64,000 nt of DNA. It comes from Obesumbacterium proteus. GTDB taxonomy: Bacteria > Pseudomonadota > Gammaproteobacteria > Enterobacterales > Enterobacteriaceae. The stretch spans positions 3,534,001 through 3,598,000 of the forward strand of contig NZ_CP014608.1 in NCBI RefSeq assembly GCF_001586165.1, in the 5' to 3' direction. Positions within the stretch are counted from its first letter, which is position 1. Each line of letters starts with the position of its first letter. The notes beneath the pieces are model-generated. The model saw only the letters and a program-made list of their open reading frames with translations. It searched no databases and was not told the DNA's origin. A program made the position numbers and the translations under genes. This document shows positions 17,261-25,150 of this stretch, one piece after another.

Positions 17261-18177
17261 AAAGACGTCTCCGCTGGGTTTTCTACAGCAGGAGCCTGAC
17301 AACCGAGCCAGCCCTCCCGCCCTTCAAATGATGAACGAACGATACGTCCCGTTGGGAGCTGCGCCCTATCGTTTGGCAACAGCGCAGACAACGGGCAAAA
17401 TTCGATGTTTTCGGCTTTTAATCGGATCAGTAACTGCTCAAACATGTCAGCTTTTACGATCCCTTCAACTTCGGCATGAATGGTATAGACGGGAGTCCCT
17501 TTGTCGTTTTTGATCGCATCGATGATGAAATCATTAAACTGAGCGTCGGTCGTTACCGTCCCTACCGCTTCATCGTAGGTTGGCAGCGTAACGGGGATTT
17601 GCACCGTGCCGTGTTGGCCGTTACTCAGTTGAGGAATGAACGGCTGCGTCCCTCGGCAATCGCTGTTGTAGCGCATGCCGTAGGATTGCTTCATATCGAC
17701 AACGCGCTGATCGGCACGCCAGCCCGCTACCGCTGAACAATCCACCGCATAGCCTAAAATGCGCTGCATTTCCGCTAGACCGCGTTCAAACTCACGCTTG
17801 AGCCGCGCATCAGACCAGCTGCCTACGTTCTTTTGCCAGCCGTGATGATCCCAGGAGTGCAGCCCCACTTCATGCCCCGACGTCGCGGTATGACGAATGA
17901 TAAGCTCGTGAGGTTTACCAATTAATTTGCCTGGCCAGCAGGTGCCGGCCAGTAAAATATCCCATCCATACAGCGAAGCGGCCTGAGAACGAAGCATCTT
18001 CCACAAAAAGCGCGGTTTCAGCAGACGCCATAAATGACGTCCCATATTGTCTGGTCCCACGCTAAAGAAAAAGCTCCCTAAGACTTCATGCTTTTGTAGC
18101 ATGGTTAATAACTGCGGCACCCCATCACGGGTACCGCGAAACGTATCAACGTCAATTCTCAGGCCAACCCGTTTCAT
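17257..18177 (-). CDS. arnD: 4-deoxy-4-formamido-L-arabinose-phosphoundecaprenol deformylase ArnD
   Basis: NodB/polysaccharide-deacetylase-type enzyme of 306 residues. It removes the formyl group from undecaprenyl phosphate-L-Ara4FN. Metal-binding motifs are visible: RIDVDTFRGTRDG near the N-terminus (Asp pair) and LHSWDHHGWQ (His motif) at about 140-150. The start overlaps arnA and the end overlaps arnT by four bases. Confidence 0.94.
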   Translation of the reverse strand: MKRVGLRIDVDTFRGTRDGVPQLLTMLQKHEVLGSFFFSVGPDNMGRHLWRLLKPRFLWKMLRSQAASLYGWDILLAGTCWPGKLIGKPHELIIRHTATSGHEVGLHSWDHHGWQKNVGSWSDARLKREFERGLAEMQRILGYAVDCSAVAGWRADQRVVDMKQSYGMRYNSDCRGTQPFIPQLSNGQHGTVQIPVTLPTYDEAVGTVTTDAQFNDFIIDAIKNDKGTPVYTIHAEVEGIVKADMFEQLLIRLKAENIEFCPLSALLPNDRAQLPTGRIVRSSFEGREGWLGCQAPAVENPAETSL

Positions 18178-20156
18178 TGTGCCTCACCGCTGAGATCCAC
18201 CGTACGCAGGAAGTAATCCAGCGTTTCTTCAACGGTCTGTTTCATTTCTACCGTTGGAGCCCAATTTAACAGGCGCTTAGCGTTGGTGATGCTTGGTTTA
18301 CGATGCTCAACGTCCTGATAGCCTTTACCGTAGTAGCTGCTGCTTTCAATTTCTTTGAAACCGGCAAACGGCGGGAAGTGGGAACGCAGTGGATGATTTT
18401 CAAAACAATCCAACAGCATCTCACCCAGTTCACGAATGCTGGCTTCGTTATCTGGATTACCGATGTTGATAATTTGCCCGTTACAGTTGTCGTCTTTGTT
18501 CTCAATAATTCGGAACAGCGCTTCGATACCGTCGCTGATATCGGTGAAGCAGCGTTTCTGCGCACCGCCGTCCACCAGCTTAATCGGAGAACCTTCAACC
18601 AGATTCAGGATCAACTGAGTGATCGCACGAGAGCTGCCGATACGCGCCGCATTCAGGTTATCCAAACGTGGCCCCATCCAGTTAAACGGACGGAACAGCG
18701 TAAAGTTAAGCTCGTTCTTAGCACCGTAAGCCCAAATAACGCGGTCTAACAGCTGCTTAGATACCGAGTAAATCCAGCGCTGTTTGTTGATTGGGCCAAC
18801 AATCAGGTTAGAAGTATCTTCATCAAAGTCTTTATCGTTGCACATGCCATACACTTCTGACGTGGATGGGAACACGATACGTTTTTGATATTTCACGCAG
18901 TCACGCACAATCTTCAGGTTTTGTTCAAAGTCTAACTCGAACACTTTCAATGGATTGCGGGTATATTCAATCGGCGTAGCAATCGCAACCAGCGGCAGGA
19001 TCACGTCACATTTTTTGATGTGATATTCGATCCACTCATTGTGGATGCTGATATCGCCCTCAACGAAGTGGAAACGCGGGTTGCCGATAAAGCGCTCAAT
19101 AGCATCAGAGCCGATATCCAAACCGTAGATATCAAAATTATCATCTTGCAACAGACGTTCTGTCAGATGGTTACCGATAAAGCCGTTTACGCCCAGAATC
19201 AGTACACGCGTGCGGCGTTTGATCAGGCTGTTCGGCTTATCCCACAGGCGAACTTTCGCCACAATGCCCATCTCGTTAGCCAGCTGAGAGCCCTGCGCAT
19301 ATAAACCGGCATCGCTTTGTCCGGTGACGATCTCCAGCGCATTTTCACCGCAGGCGATAACCAGCGGTTTAGCCGACAGCACTGTACCCGGCTTGCTGCC
19401 AGATTTGTCTTCAACCACACGGCTACGCCATACGGTGATTTTTCTATCACCTAAATAGCTGAATGCACCCGGATAAGGTTCGGTCACGGCACGAACCAAG
19501 TTGTGAATCACTGCCGCTGGTTTGCGCCAGTCAATCAGGCCATCAGCTGCGGTACGACGGCCAAAGTAAGTCGCCTGAGATTCGTCTTGAGCCGTGGTTT
19601 TCACGTCGCCATTTTTGATTAACGGTAGCTGCTGACCTAACAGAGCAACCGCCGCATCGCGAATTTTGCTGTGCAGCGTCAGTGCCGTGTCGTCGGCAGC
19701 AATATCTACCGCTAATTGCCCTGCGATATCGCCGGCATCCGCTTTACGCGTCATTTGATGCAGCGTAACGCCGGTTTGTGTTTCACCCTGTACCAGCGCC
19801 CAGTTAACCGGTGCGCGGCCACGATATTTAGGCAACAGTGAGCCATGCAGATTCCAACTACCGCGAGGCGCGATATCCAGAATGTCCTGGCACAGCATAT
19901 TGCGGTAGTAGAATGAGAAAATAACGTCTGGCTTCAGCGCCTTAATGCGATCGATCCACAGCGGATGATTCACATTATCTGGTGCGTAAACAGGCAGCTC
20001 CATTTCGGCTGCAACACGCGCAACTGAACCATAGAAATGGTTCTCACCCGGTTCGTCCGTGTGGGTAAATACGGCAGAGATTTCATAACCCGCATCTTTC
20101 AGCGCTTTCAGTCCTGCACAGCCGATATCATGGTAAGCAAATACAATGGCTTTCAT
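18174..20156 (-). CDS. arnA: bifunctional UDP-GlcA decarboxylase / UDP-L-Ara4N formyltransferase ArnA
   Basis: A two-domain enzyme of 660 residues. The N-terminal half (about 1-300) is a formyltransferase with the NLHGSLLPKYRGRAPVNWA block (catalytic Asn and His) and the Asp in DAGDIAGQ. The C-terminal half (about 315-660) is a short-chain dehydrogenase-type decarboxylase with GVNGFIGNHL, FPSTSEVYG (Ser-Glu) and YSVSK. It makes UDP-Ara4O and later formylates UDP-L-Ara4N, steps on both sides of ArnB. Confidence 0.96.
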   Translation of the reverse strand: MKAIVFAYHDIGCAGLKALKDAGYEISAVFTHTDEPGENHFYGSVARVAAEMELPVYAPDNVNHPLWIDRIKALKPDVIFSFYYRNMLCQDILDIAPRGSWNLHGSLLPKYRGRAPVNWALVQGETQTGVTLHQMTRKADAGDIAGQLAVDIAADDTALTLHSKIRDAAVALLGQQLPLIKNGDVKTTAQDESQATYFGRRTAADGLIDWRKPAAVIHNLVRAVTEPYPGAFSYLGDRKITVWRSRVVEDKSGSKPGTVLSAKPLVIACGENALEIVTGQSDAGLYAQGSQLANEMGIVAKVRLWDKPNSLIKRRTRVLILGVNGFIGNHLTERLLQDDNFDIYGLDIGSDAIERFIGNPRFHFVEGDISIHNEWIEYHIKKCDVILPLVAIATPIEYTRNPLKVFELDFEQNLKIVRDCVKYQKRIVFPSTSEVYGMCNDKDFDEDTSNLIVGPINKQRWIYSVSKQLLDRVIWAYGAKNELNFTLFRPFNWMGPRLDNLNAARIGSSRAITQLILNLVEGSPIKLVDGGAQKRCFTDISDGIEALFRIIENKDDNCNGQIINIGNPDNEASIRELGEMLLDCFENHPLRSHFPPFAGFKEIESSSYYGKGYQDVEHRKPSITNAKRLLNWAPTVEMKQTVEETLDYFLRTVDLSGEAQ

Positions 20157-21172
20157 TACTCTTCTTCCTGTTGATCAACAGATTCATGGGTCTTCAACGC
20201 GTCTGCGGAGACAATTTTTTGCACAAAATAACGTGGACGTGCACGCACATCGTTATAGATACGTCCGATGTACTCGCCCAATAACCCCAGCCCAACGAAC
20301 TGAGCACCGATAAAGGTAAACAGCACGGCAAACAGCGTGAATACCCCTTCGGCGGCCCATGTTGGTCCAAAAATCAAACGCATCGCGATAAGTAAGACCG
20401 CCAGAGTGAAGCCGGAAAGCGCAATGACGCTGCCGACAATACTCAAAAGACGCAAAGGCGTGGTGGTCAAACAGGTCACGAGGTCATACATCAGATTGAT
20501 AAGCTTTAAGAAGCTGTACTTTGATTCCCCAAACTCACGCTCATCGTGGCGAACATCGATTTCAATGGTTCGACGCGCAAAGGTATTGGCCAGAATAGGA
20601 ATAAAGGTGCTGCGTTCGTGGCAATGCAACATGGCTTCAATGATGGGACGGCGGTAGGCACGCAGCATACAACCGTAATCTCCCATAGATTTGCCGGTGG
20701 CTTTTTGGATCATCATATTGATCATCTTAGAGGCCGTTTTGCGGAACCACGTGTCTTTGCGTTTGGCACGAACGGTGCCCACCACGTCATAGCCCTGCTC
20801 TGCCGTTTCAACCAAGCGAGGGATCTCTTCCGGTGGATTTTGTAAATCCGCATCGAGGGTAATAATTAAATCGCCAGAAACCTGATTGAACCCCGCCATG
20901 ATGGCCGAATGTTGACCATAATTACGGTTTAAAAGCACAGCAACAATATGGTTTTCTGGGATCTCAGCCGCCTGAGTTAATATTTCCGCAGAAGCATCAT
21001 GGCTACCGTCATCAATCAAAATAATTTCATACGGCTTATTTAACAGTTCACATGCCGCATGGGTACGCTTAATTAAAATAGGCAAACTTTCCTGCTCGTT
21101 AAAAACAGGAATAACCACGGACACTTTTTTTATCGTGTTATCCGTACTTTTATTAACTTCACTATTACTCAC
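20156..21172 (-). CDS. arnC: undecaprenyl-phosphate 4-deoxy-4-formamido-L-arabinose transferase ArnC
   Basis: GT2-family membrane-bound glycosyltransferase of about 338 residues. It transfers Ara4FN from UDP to undecaprenyl phosphate. VSVVIPVFNEQESLP opens the catalytic domain, the DxD motif is DADLQNPPEE, and two hydrophobic helices lie near residues 235-310. The start is taken as GTG at 21172, which overlaps the arnB stop and has GGAG upstream; the open frame continues back into arnB, which is not sensible coding for this family. Confidence 0.92.
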   Translation of the reverse strand: MSNSEVNKSTDNTIKKVSVVIPVFNEQESLPILIKRTHAACELLNKPYEIILIDDGSHDASAEILTQAAEIPENHIVAVLLNRNYGQHSAIMAGFNQVSGDLIITLDADLQNPPEEIPRLVETAEQGYDVVGTVRAKRKDTWFRKTASKMINMMIQKATGKSMGDYGCMLRAYRRPIIEAMLHCHERSTFIPILANTFARRTIEIDVRHDEREFGESKYSFLKLINLMYDLVTCLTTTPLRLLSIVGSVIALSGFTLAVLLIAMRLIFGPTWAAEGVFTLFAVLFTFIGAQFVGLGLLGEYIGRIYNDVRARPRYFVQKIVSADALKTHESVDQQEEE

Positions 21173-22313
21173 TACAGGACTCCAGAATGTCAGATATTGC
21201 CTGAACGACGCGATCCACATCGCTGTCTTGCATATCAGGGAACAGAGGTAAGGTCATCAAACTCGCCGAGTTCCATTCGGTATTAGGTAAACTAAGCTCA
21301 GGGTATTTTTCCCGATAATATTTTTGGGTGTGCGCAGCGCGGAAATGCAGGCCGGTGCCGATGCCATGCTCTTTCAGCTTTTCCATCATGGTATTGCGAT
21401 CGATACCGCATAAATCTTTATCCACACGCACCATAAACAGGTGCCATGCATGATGATGTGGGTATTCTGGAACGGTGAGCGGCAACAAAGGTGAACCTTG
21501 CAGCGCCTTGCTATAACGAGCAGCCAGCGCTTGGCGACGCGCATTCATCGCAGGCAGTTTTTCCAACTGAACTAACGCAATCGCCGCATTGATATCCGCT
21601 AAATTGTATTTATAGCCCGGTGCGACAACTTCGGCCTGCGGTTTGCGCCCCAGCGCTTGGCGATCGAAGGCATCCACCGCGAGCCCGTGAAACTTGAAGC
21701 AACGAACTTTATCCGCCAGTTCATCATCATCAGTGACCACCATGCCACCTTCGGCACAGGTCATATTTTTGATGGCGTGGAACGAGAAAATCGCGGTTCC
21801 CTGTGAGCCAATCATTTCATCACCAAAACGTGTGCCGACCGCATGGGCCGCATCTTCAATCAGTGGAATATTGTGTCGTGCCGCAATCTCTCTTAACGCC
21901 GTTAAATCCGCAGGAGCACCCGCATAGTGAACCGGAATAATTGCCTTGGTTTTTTCGGTAATGGCCGCTTCAATCTGAGCGGGCTGAACCATCAAGGTAT
22001 CCCTGTCAACGTCAACCATCACCGGCTCTGCGCCCAGCAGAGTAATGATATTAATCGTCGACACCCATGTTTGGGATGGGGTGATCACCTCATCGCCTGC
22101 GCCAATGCCCAGCGCCATCAACGTCACGTGCATTCCGCCGGTGGCAGAGCTCACGGCAATGGCGTGTTTCGCACCAACGTACTGACTAAAAGCAGATTCG
22201 AGCTGCTGGCATTTCGGCCCTGTGGTGATCCAACCTGAACGTAATACCTCAGCAACCGCAGCGATTTCATCCTCCCCCATTGAGGGGACTGAAAATGGGA
22301 GAAACTCTTTCAT
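21165..22313 (-). CDS. arnB: UDP-4-amino-4-deoxy-L-arabinose aminotransferase ArnB
   Basis: PLP-dependent DegT/DnrJ/EryC1-family aminotransferase of 382 residues. It converts UDP-Ara4O to UDP-L-Ara4N with glutamate. The PLP lysine lies in FHAIKNMTCAEGG (about residue 183), and EDAAHAVG is the conserved acidic block. First gene of arnBCADTEF. The 377 bases upstream carry a candidate PmrA box and -10. Confidence 0.95.
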   Translation of the reverse strand: MKEFLPFSVPSMGEDEIAAVAEVLRSGWITTGPKCQQLESAFSQYVGAKHAIAVSSATGGMHVTLMALGIGAGDEVITPSQTWVSTINIITLLGAEPVMVDVDRDTLMVQPAQIEAAITEKTKAIIPVHYAGAPADLTALREIAARHNIPLIEDAAHAVGTRFGDEMIGSQGTAIFSFHAIKNMTCAEGGMVVTDDDELADKVRCFKFHGLAVDAFDRQALGRKPQAEVVAPGYKYNLADINAAIALVQLEKLPAMNARRQALAARYSKALQGSPLLPLTVPEYPHHHAWHLFMVRVDKDLCGIDRNTMMEKLKEHGIGTGLHFRAAHTQKYYREKYPELSLPNTEWNSASLMTLPLFPDMQDSDVDRVVQAISDILESCSE

Positions 22314-22418
22314 CCGTTACCTTATATTTATTCTATGCCGAGGACTCAATTTGAAGCACTTAATCAAAGCTACAACAAATACCAAAGCGTGTCTTAGCGC
22401 TTGTCTATGTTAAGAATA

Positions 22419-22445
22419 AGTATAAAAGCTTAGATTAACATTAAG
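22419..22445 (-). promoter_or_regulatory. candidate PmrA box and -10 of the arn operon
   Basis: On the minus strand CTTAAT (22445-22440), five bases, then TCTAAG form two copies of the PmrA hexamer YTTAAK with one mismatch and the known five-base spacing. TATACT follows at 22424-22419. It lies about 110 bases before arnB. PmrA/PhoP control of arn is established in other enterobacteria; the site here is inferred from pattern only. Confidence 0.45.
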
Positions 22446-22608
22446 ATAAACGCAGACTAAACATAGCGGATGATGGGGAAAAAGTATGGAATTGGTTGAG
22501 GGAATATTGATTTAAGTGAATTAAATCGAAAATTTAACGAAATGGTTTATTAAATATTTACTTATCCTGCTATTAATTTTCTTAACTATATTTAATATTG
22601 GGTCTAGT

Positions 22609-22709
22609 ACCCTAAATAATAGGCGTTGCTTCACATAAGGCCTCAGACTTTGAACAATGCTTGCGCTGGCCACTACGGGGCGAGGCAGCTTCAAGTATGA
22701 AGGGTATAA
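22609..22709. repeat. decayed dispersed repeat (family A) overlapping the end of btuD
   Basis: TACCCTAAATAAT at the left edge and GCTTCAAGTATGAAGGGTAT at the right edge match the two ends of the roughly 90-120 bp palindromic repeat seen at 49726 and 57766. The right end supplies the last codons and stop of btuD. The interior has diverged. Confidence 0.45.
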
Positions 22710-23485
22710 ACAAACCAGCGTTGCCCCTCACTCTCCAACTCACGAAAGTCTATTTCAAACAACGCAGAAAGATTTTGCACCGTCATCACGTCCTTTGCGG
22801 CCCCTTGGCTCGAAACGACGCCAGACTTGAGCATCCACACCTGCTGTGCGTGTCTCTGGGTATGATTCAAATCATGCGCACTGACGATGACACTAATCCC
22901 AAGCTGCGTCAGCTGTACGAGCAACTGATCTACCGCTGCCTGCTGGCTGATGTCCAAGCTATTCATTGGCTCATCCAGCAACAAAAGCGATGCTTGGGGA
23001 TTGAGCGTTGGCCAGATTTGCAAACACACCGCGGCAATTCGCACCCTCTGCCACTCGCCACCGGAGAGATGGGTCAATGGTCGGGCAAGTTTATCACTTA
23101 AGTTGAGCGTTTCTGCCAGATAGCCGACCACGCCATCAGCAAGCTCAGCGTCACAGCCTGCGGGCTGGTGCAGCGCCAGAAACTGAAAAACAGGCATCAC
23201 TGCGCTGGGTTGTTGTTGCTGATGTAGATAGGCGCGATAGCGGGCCAGCTCGGTCGCGGTGAGTTTTTCAATATCGATCTGATTAAGCATGATCGTGCCT
23301 TCACCGGGTAAGATACCGGCGATGCGCGATAGCAACGTGCTTTTACCTGCGCCATTCGGCCCAATGATGTGAATAAGCGCCCCACGATTTACCTGTGCGC
23401 TAAAAGGTAGCAAACGGCTCCCTGCGGAAACATTGTGTAGAGAAAGGCAGTTCAGCGAAAGCAGATCTCTGTTTTGGTTCATCAT
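22691..23485 (-). CDS. btuD: vitamin B12 ABC transporter ATP-binding protein BtuD
   Basis: ATPase of the BtuCDF cobalamin importer, 264 residues. Walker A is GPNGAGKST, the signature LSGGEWQRV, Walker B LLLLDEP and the switch histidine AHDLN. The start overlaps the btuC stop, so the two are coupled. In E. coli btuE lies between btuC and btuD; here it is absent. The last residues (VYTLHT) are encoded by the edge of a dispersed repeat, so this end may differ from relatives. Confidence 0.94.
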   Translation of the reverse strand: MMNQNRDLLSLNCLSLHNVSAGSRLLPFSAQVNRGALIHIIGPNGAGKSTLLSRIAGILPGEGTIMLNQIDIEKLTATELARYRAYLHQQQQPSAVMPVFQFLALHQPAGCDAELADGVVGYLAETLNLSDKLARPLTHLSGGEWQRVRIAAVCLQIWPTLNPQASLLLLDEPMNSLDISQQAAVDQLLVQLTQLGISVIVSAHDLNHTQRHAQQVWMLKSGVVSSQGAAKDVMTVQNLSALFEIDFRELESEGQRWFVYTLHT

Positions 23486-24519
23486 TAGGCTTTGACACTC
23501 CGTGGTCGTAACAGCATCCAGATAAAAACAGGTGCGCCGAGAGAAGATGTCACTACCCCAATCGGCAGCTCGGCGGAGAAAAGTGCAACACGCGCCACCA
23601 CATCGGCAAACAGCAACACACCGGCACCGCCCAGCGCACAGGCAGGCAAAAGTGCACGATGATCGGTGATCCCCATCAGCCGCAGCATATGCGGTACCAC
23701 TAATCCGACAAAACCAATCACGCCCGCGAGAGCAACGCTAACGCCAACTAACCAGCCAATCGCCACCACGAGTAAATTACGCCACACCACCAGTGAAAGC
23801 CCGAGCTGGCGCGCTTGGATATCGCCCAAAGACATCAGGTTTAGCACTTTGCCTTGATACAGCAGCCAAACGAATACCGGAATGAGCGCTAACACCAGCC
23901 ATTTTTGACGCCAATCCACGCCGCTGAATCCGCCCATCAGCCAATACATCAGCTGGCGTAAATCTAAGCTGGAGCTAAAATAGACCGCCCACGTCATCAC
24001 CGCGCTACAGGCAATACCGAGAGCAACGCCAATTAACAACAGCCGCGAATTTGTCAGCGATTTACGGTGTGCAAACACCATCAGCAAAGCGGTAATCGCC
24101 AGCGCGCCAATAATCGCACAGGTACTGAGAACCCACACGGGGAGCATACTTTGGCCGAGTAATACCGCTAATACTAGCGCCACGCCCGCGCCGTTAGAAA
24201 CTCCTAAAAGCCCCGGTTCAGCCAGTGGGTTATCAAACAGCGCCTGCATCACCGCGCCGGATATTGCCAGCGCAGCACCGACGGCCATCACCGCTAGCAC
24301 CCGAGGCAAACGGAGCTGCCACACGAAAAGCTGGGCACTTTCGCTTAACCACTGCGTGGGCCACATCCAGAGATCGCCCGCACACAGGCTCACCATCACC
24401 GCGAACAGCAAAAATAGCGTCAGGCACCACAATCGTCGGCGATCGTGCTGTTTCTGGCGCTGCTGTAAAAGGGAAAAATGTGAAAGTATTGGCGTGTCAG
24501 CGTTTGGCATAGGACTCAT
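23485..24519 (-). CDS. btuC: vitamin B12 ABC transporter permease BtuC
   Basis: FecCD-family permease of 344 residues with ten predicted helices. Blocks LRLPRVLAVMAVGAALAISG, LFDNPLAEPGLLGVSNGAG and GVIGFVGLVVPHMLRLMG match BtuC. It imports cobalamin with BtuD and periplasmic BtuF (not in this window). The N-terminus carries about 15 residues more than E. coli; ATG at 24510 is an alternative start. Confidence 0.94.
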   Translation of the reverse strand: MSPMPNADTPILSHFSLLQQRQKQHDRRRLWCLTLFLLFAVMVSLCAGDLWMWPTQWLSESAQLFVWQLRLPRVLAVMAVGAALAISGAVMQALFDNPLAEPGLLGVSNGAGVALVLAVLLGQSMLPVWVLSTCAIIGALAITALLMVFAHRKSLTNSRLLLIGVALGIACSAVMTWAVYFSSSLDLRQLMYWLMGGFSGVDWRQKWLVLALIPVFVWLLYQGKVLNLMSLGDIQARQLGLSLVVWRNLLVVAIGWLVGVSVALAGVIGFVGLVVPHMLRLMGITDHRALLPACALGGAGVLLFADVVARVALFSAELPIGVVTSSLGAPVFIWMLLRPRSVKA

Positions 24520-24568
24520 TAAAGAGATCTAATAAGAGGTTAGGTGTGGGTACAATAATAAAGCTTGG

Positions 24569-24766
24569 CTATTCATCGCCGTGATAAGGCTCAACAAATG
24601 TACCATCATGGCTATCTATTTCGTTAAAAAACCATACGCCATTAGGATAATCATCCAGCGTGACTAAATACATCACCCCTTCACTAAATTCTTCAACTTC
24701 AACAATTTTACCAATTCGGCGCGGGCCACCATCGGTTTTAACACTAACGAGGTCATTCACTTTCAT
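24569..24766 (-). CDS. dsrB: DsrB family protein
   Basis: A 65-residue protein that matches E. coli DsrB over nearly its whole length (MKVNDLVSVKTDGGPRRIGK, VEEFSEGVMYLVTLDDYP, GVWFFNE). It looks like a small SH3-like beta-barrel. Function is unknown. In E. coli dsrB lies beside rcsA and the DsrA RNA; here it lies alone between ihfA and btuC, after the ihfA terminator. Confidence 0.88.
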   Translation of the reverse strand: MKVNDLVSVKTDGGPRRIGKIVEVEEFSEGVMYLVTLDDYPNGVWFFNEIDSHDGTFVEPYHGDE

Positions 24767-24811
24767 CTATGCATTGTCTCGCGATATTTGGGTTGATGGA
24801 CGTTAGATAAG

Positions 24812-24839
24812 AAAAAGGCCACCCGCAGGCGGCCTTTTT
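24812..24839 (-). terminator. terminator after ihfA
   Basis: AAAAAGGCCGCC/GGTGGCCTTTTT (minus strand) closes a four-base loop and runs into T residues, just past the ihfA stop at 24850. Confidence 0.85.
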
Positions 24840-24849
24840 GTTTTGCGTA

Positions 24850-25146
24850 TTACTCTTTCGGTGTCGCGTTCTCGACCCGGCTCTTGAGCTTCTGCCCCGG
24901 ACGGAAAGTAACAACACGGCGCGCCGTAATCGGGATATCTTCCCCGGTTTTCGGGTTACGTCCCGGTCTCTGGTTTTTGTCGCGCAGATCAAAGTTACCG
25001 AAACCGGACAACTTAACCTGTTCACCATTTTCCAGAGCGCGGCGAACCTCTTCGAAAAATATTTCTACGAGGTCTTTGGCATCCCGTTTGCTAAGCCCAA
25101 GCTTCTCAAACAGGTGTTCAGACATTTCAGCTTTAGTAAGCGCCAT
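24850..25146 (-). CDS. ihfA: integration host factor subunit alpha
   Basis: A 98-residue DNA-bending protein of the HU/IHF family. With IhfB it forms the heterodimer that bends specific sites. The N-terminal MALTKAEMSEHLFEKLGLSK and the DNA-inserting beta-arm with RPGRNPKTGEDIPITARRVVTFRPGQKLK are essentially those of E. coli. It lies four bases after pheT and is partly co-transcribed with it. Confidence 0.98.
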   Translation of the reverse strand: MALTKAEMSEHLFEKLGLSKRDAKDLVEIFFEEVRRALENGEQVKLSGFGNFDLRDKNQRPGRNPKTGEDIPITARRVVTFRPGQKLKSRVENATPKE

Positions 25147-25150
25147 AAGT

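Noticed and set aside
22509..22523. TTTAAGTGAATTAAA as a PmrA box
   Set aside because: The two TTAA cores are nine bases apart rather than eleven; the site at 22429-22445 has the correct spacing.
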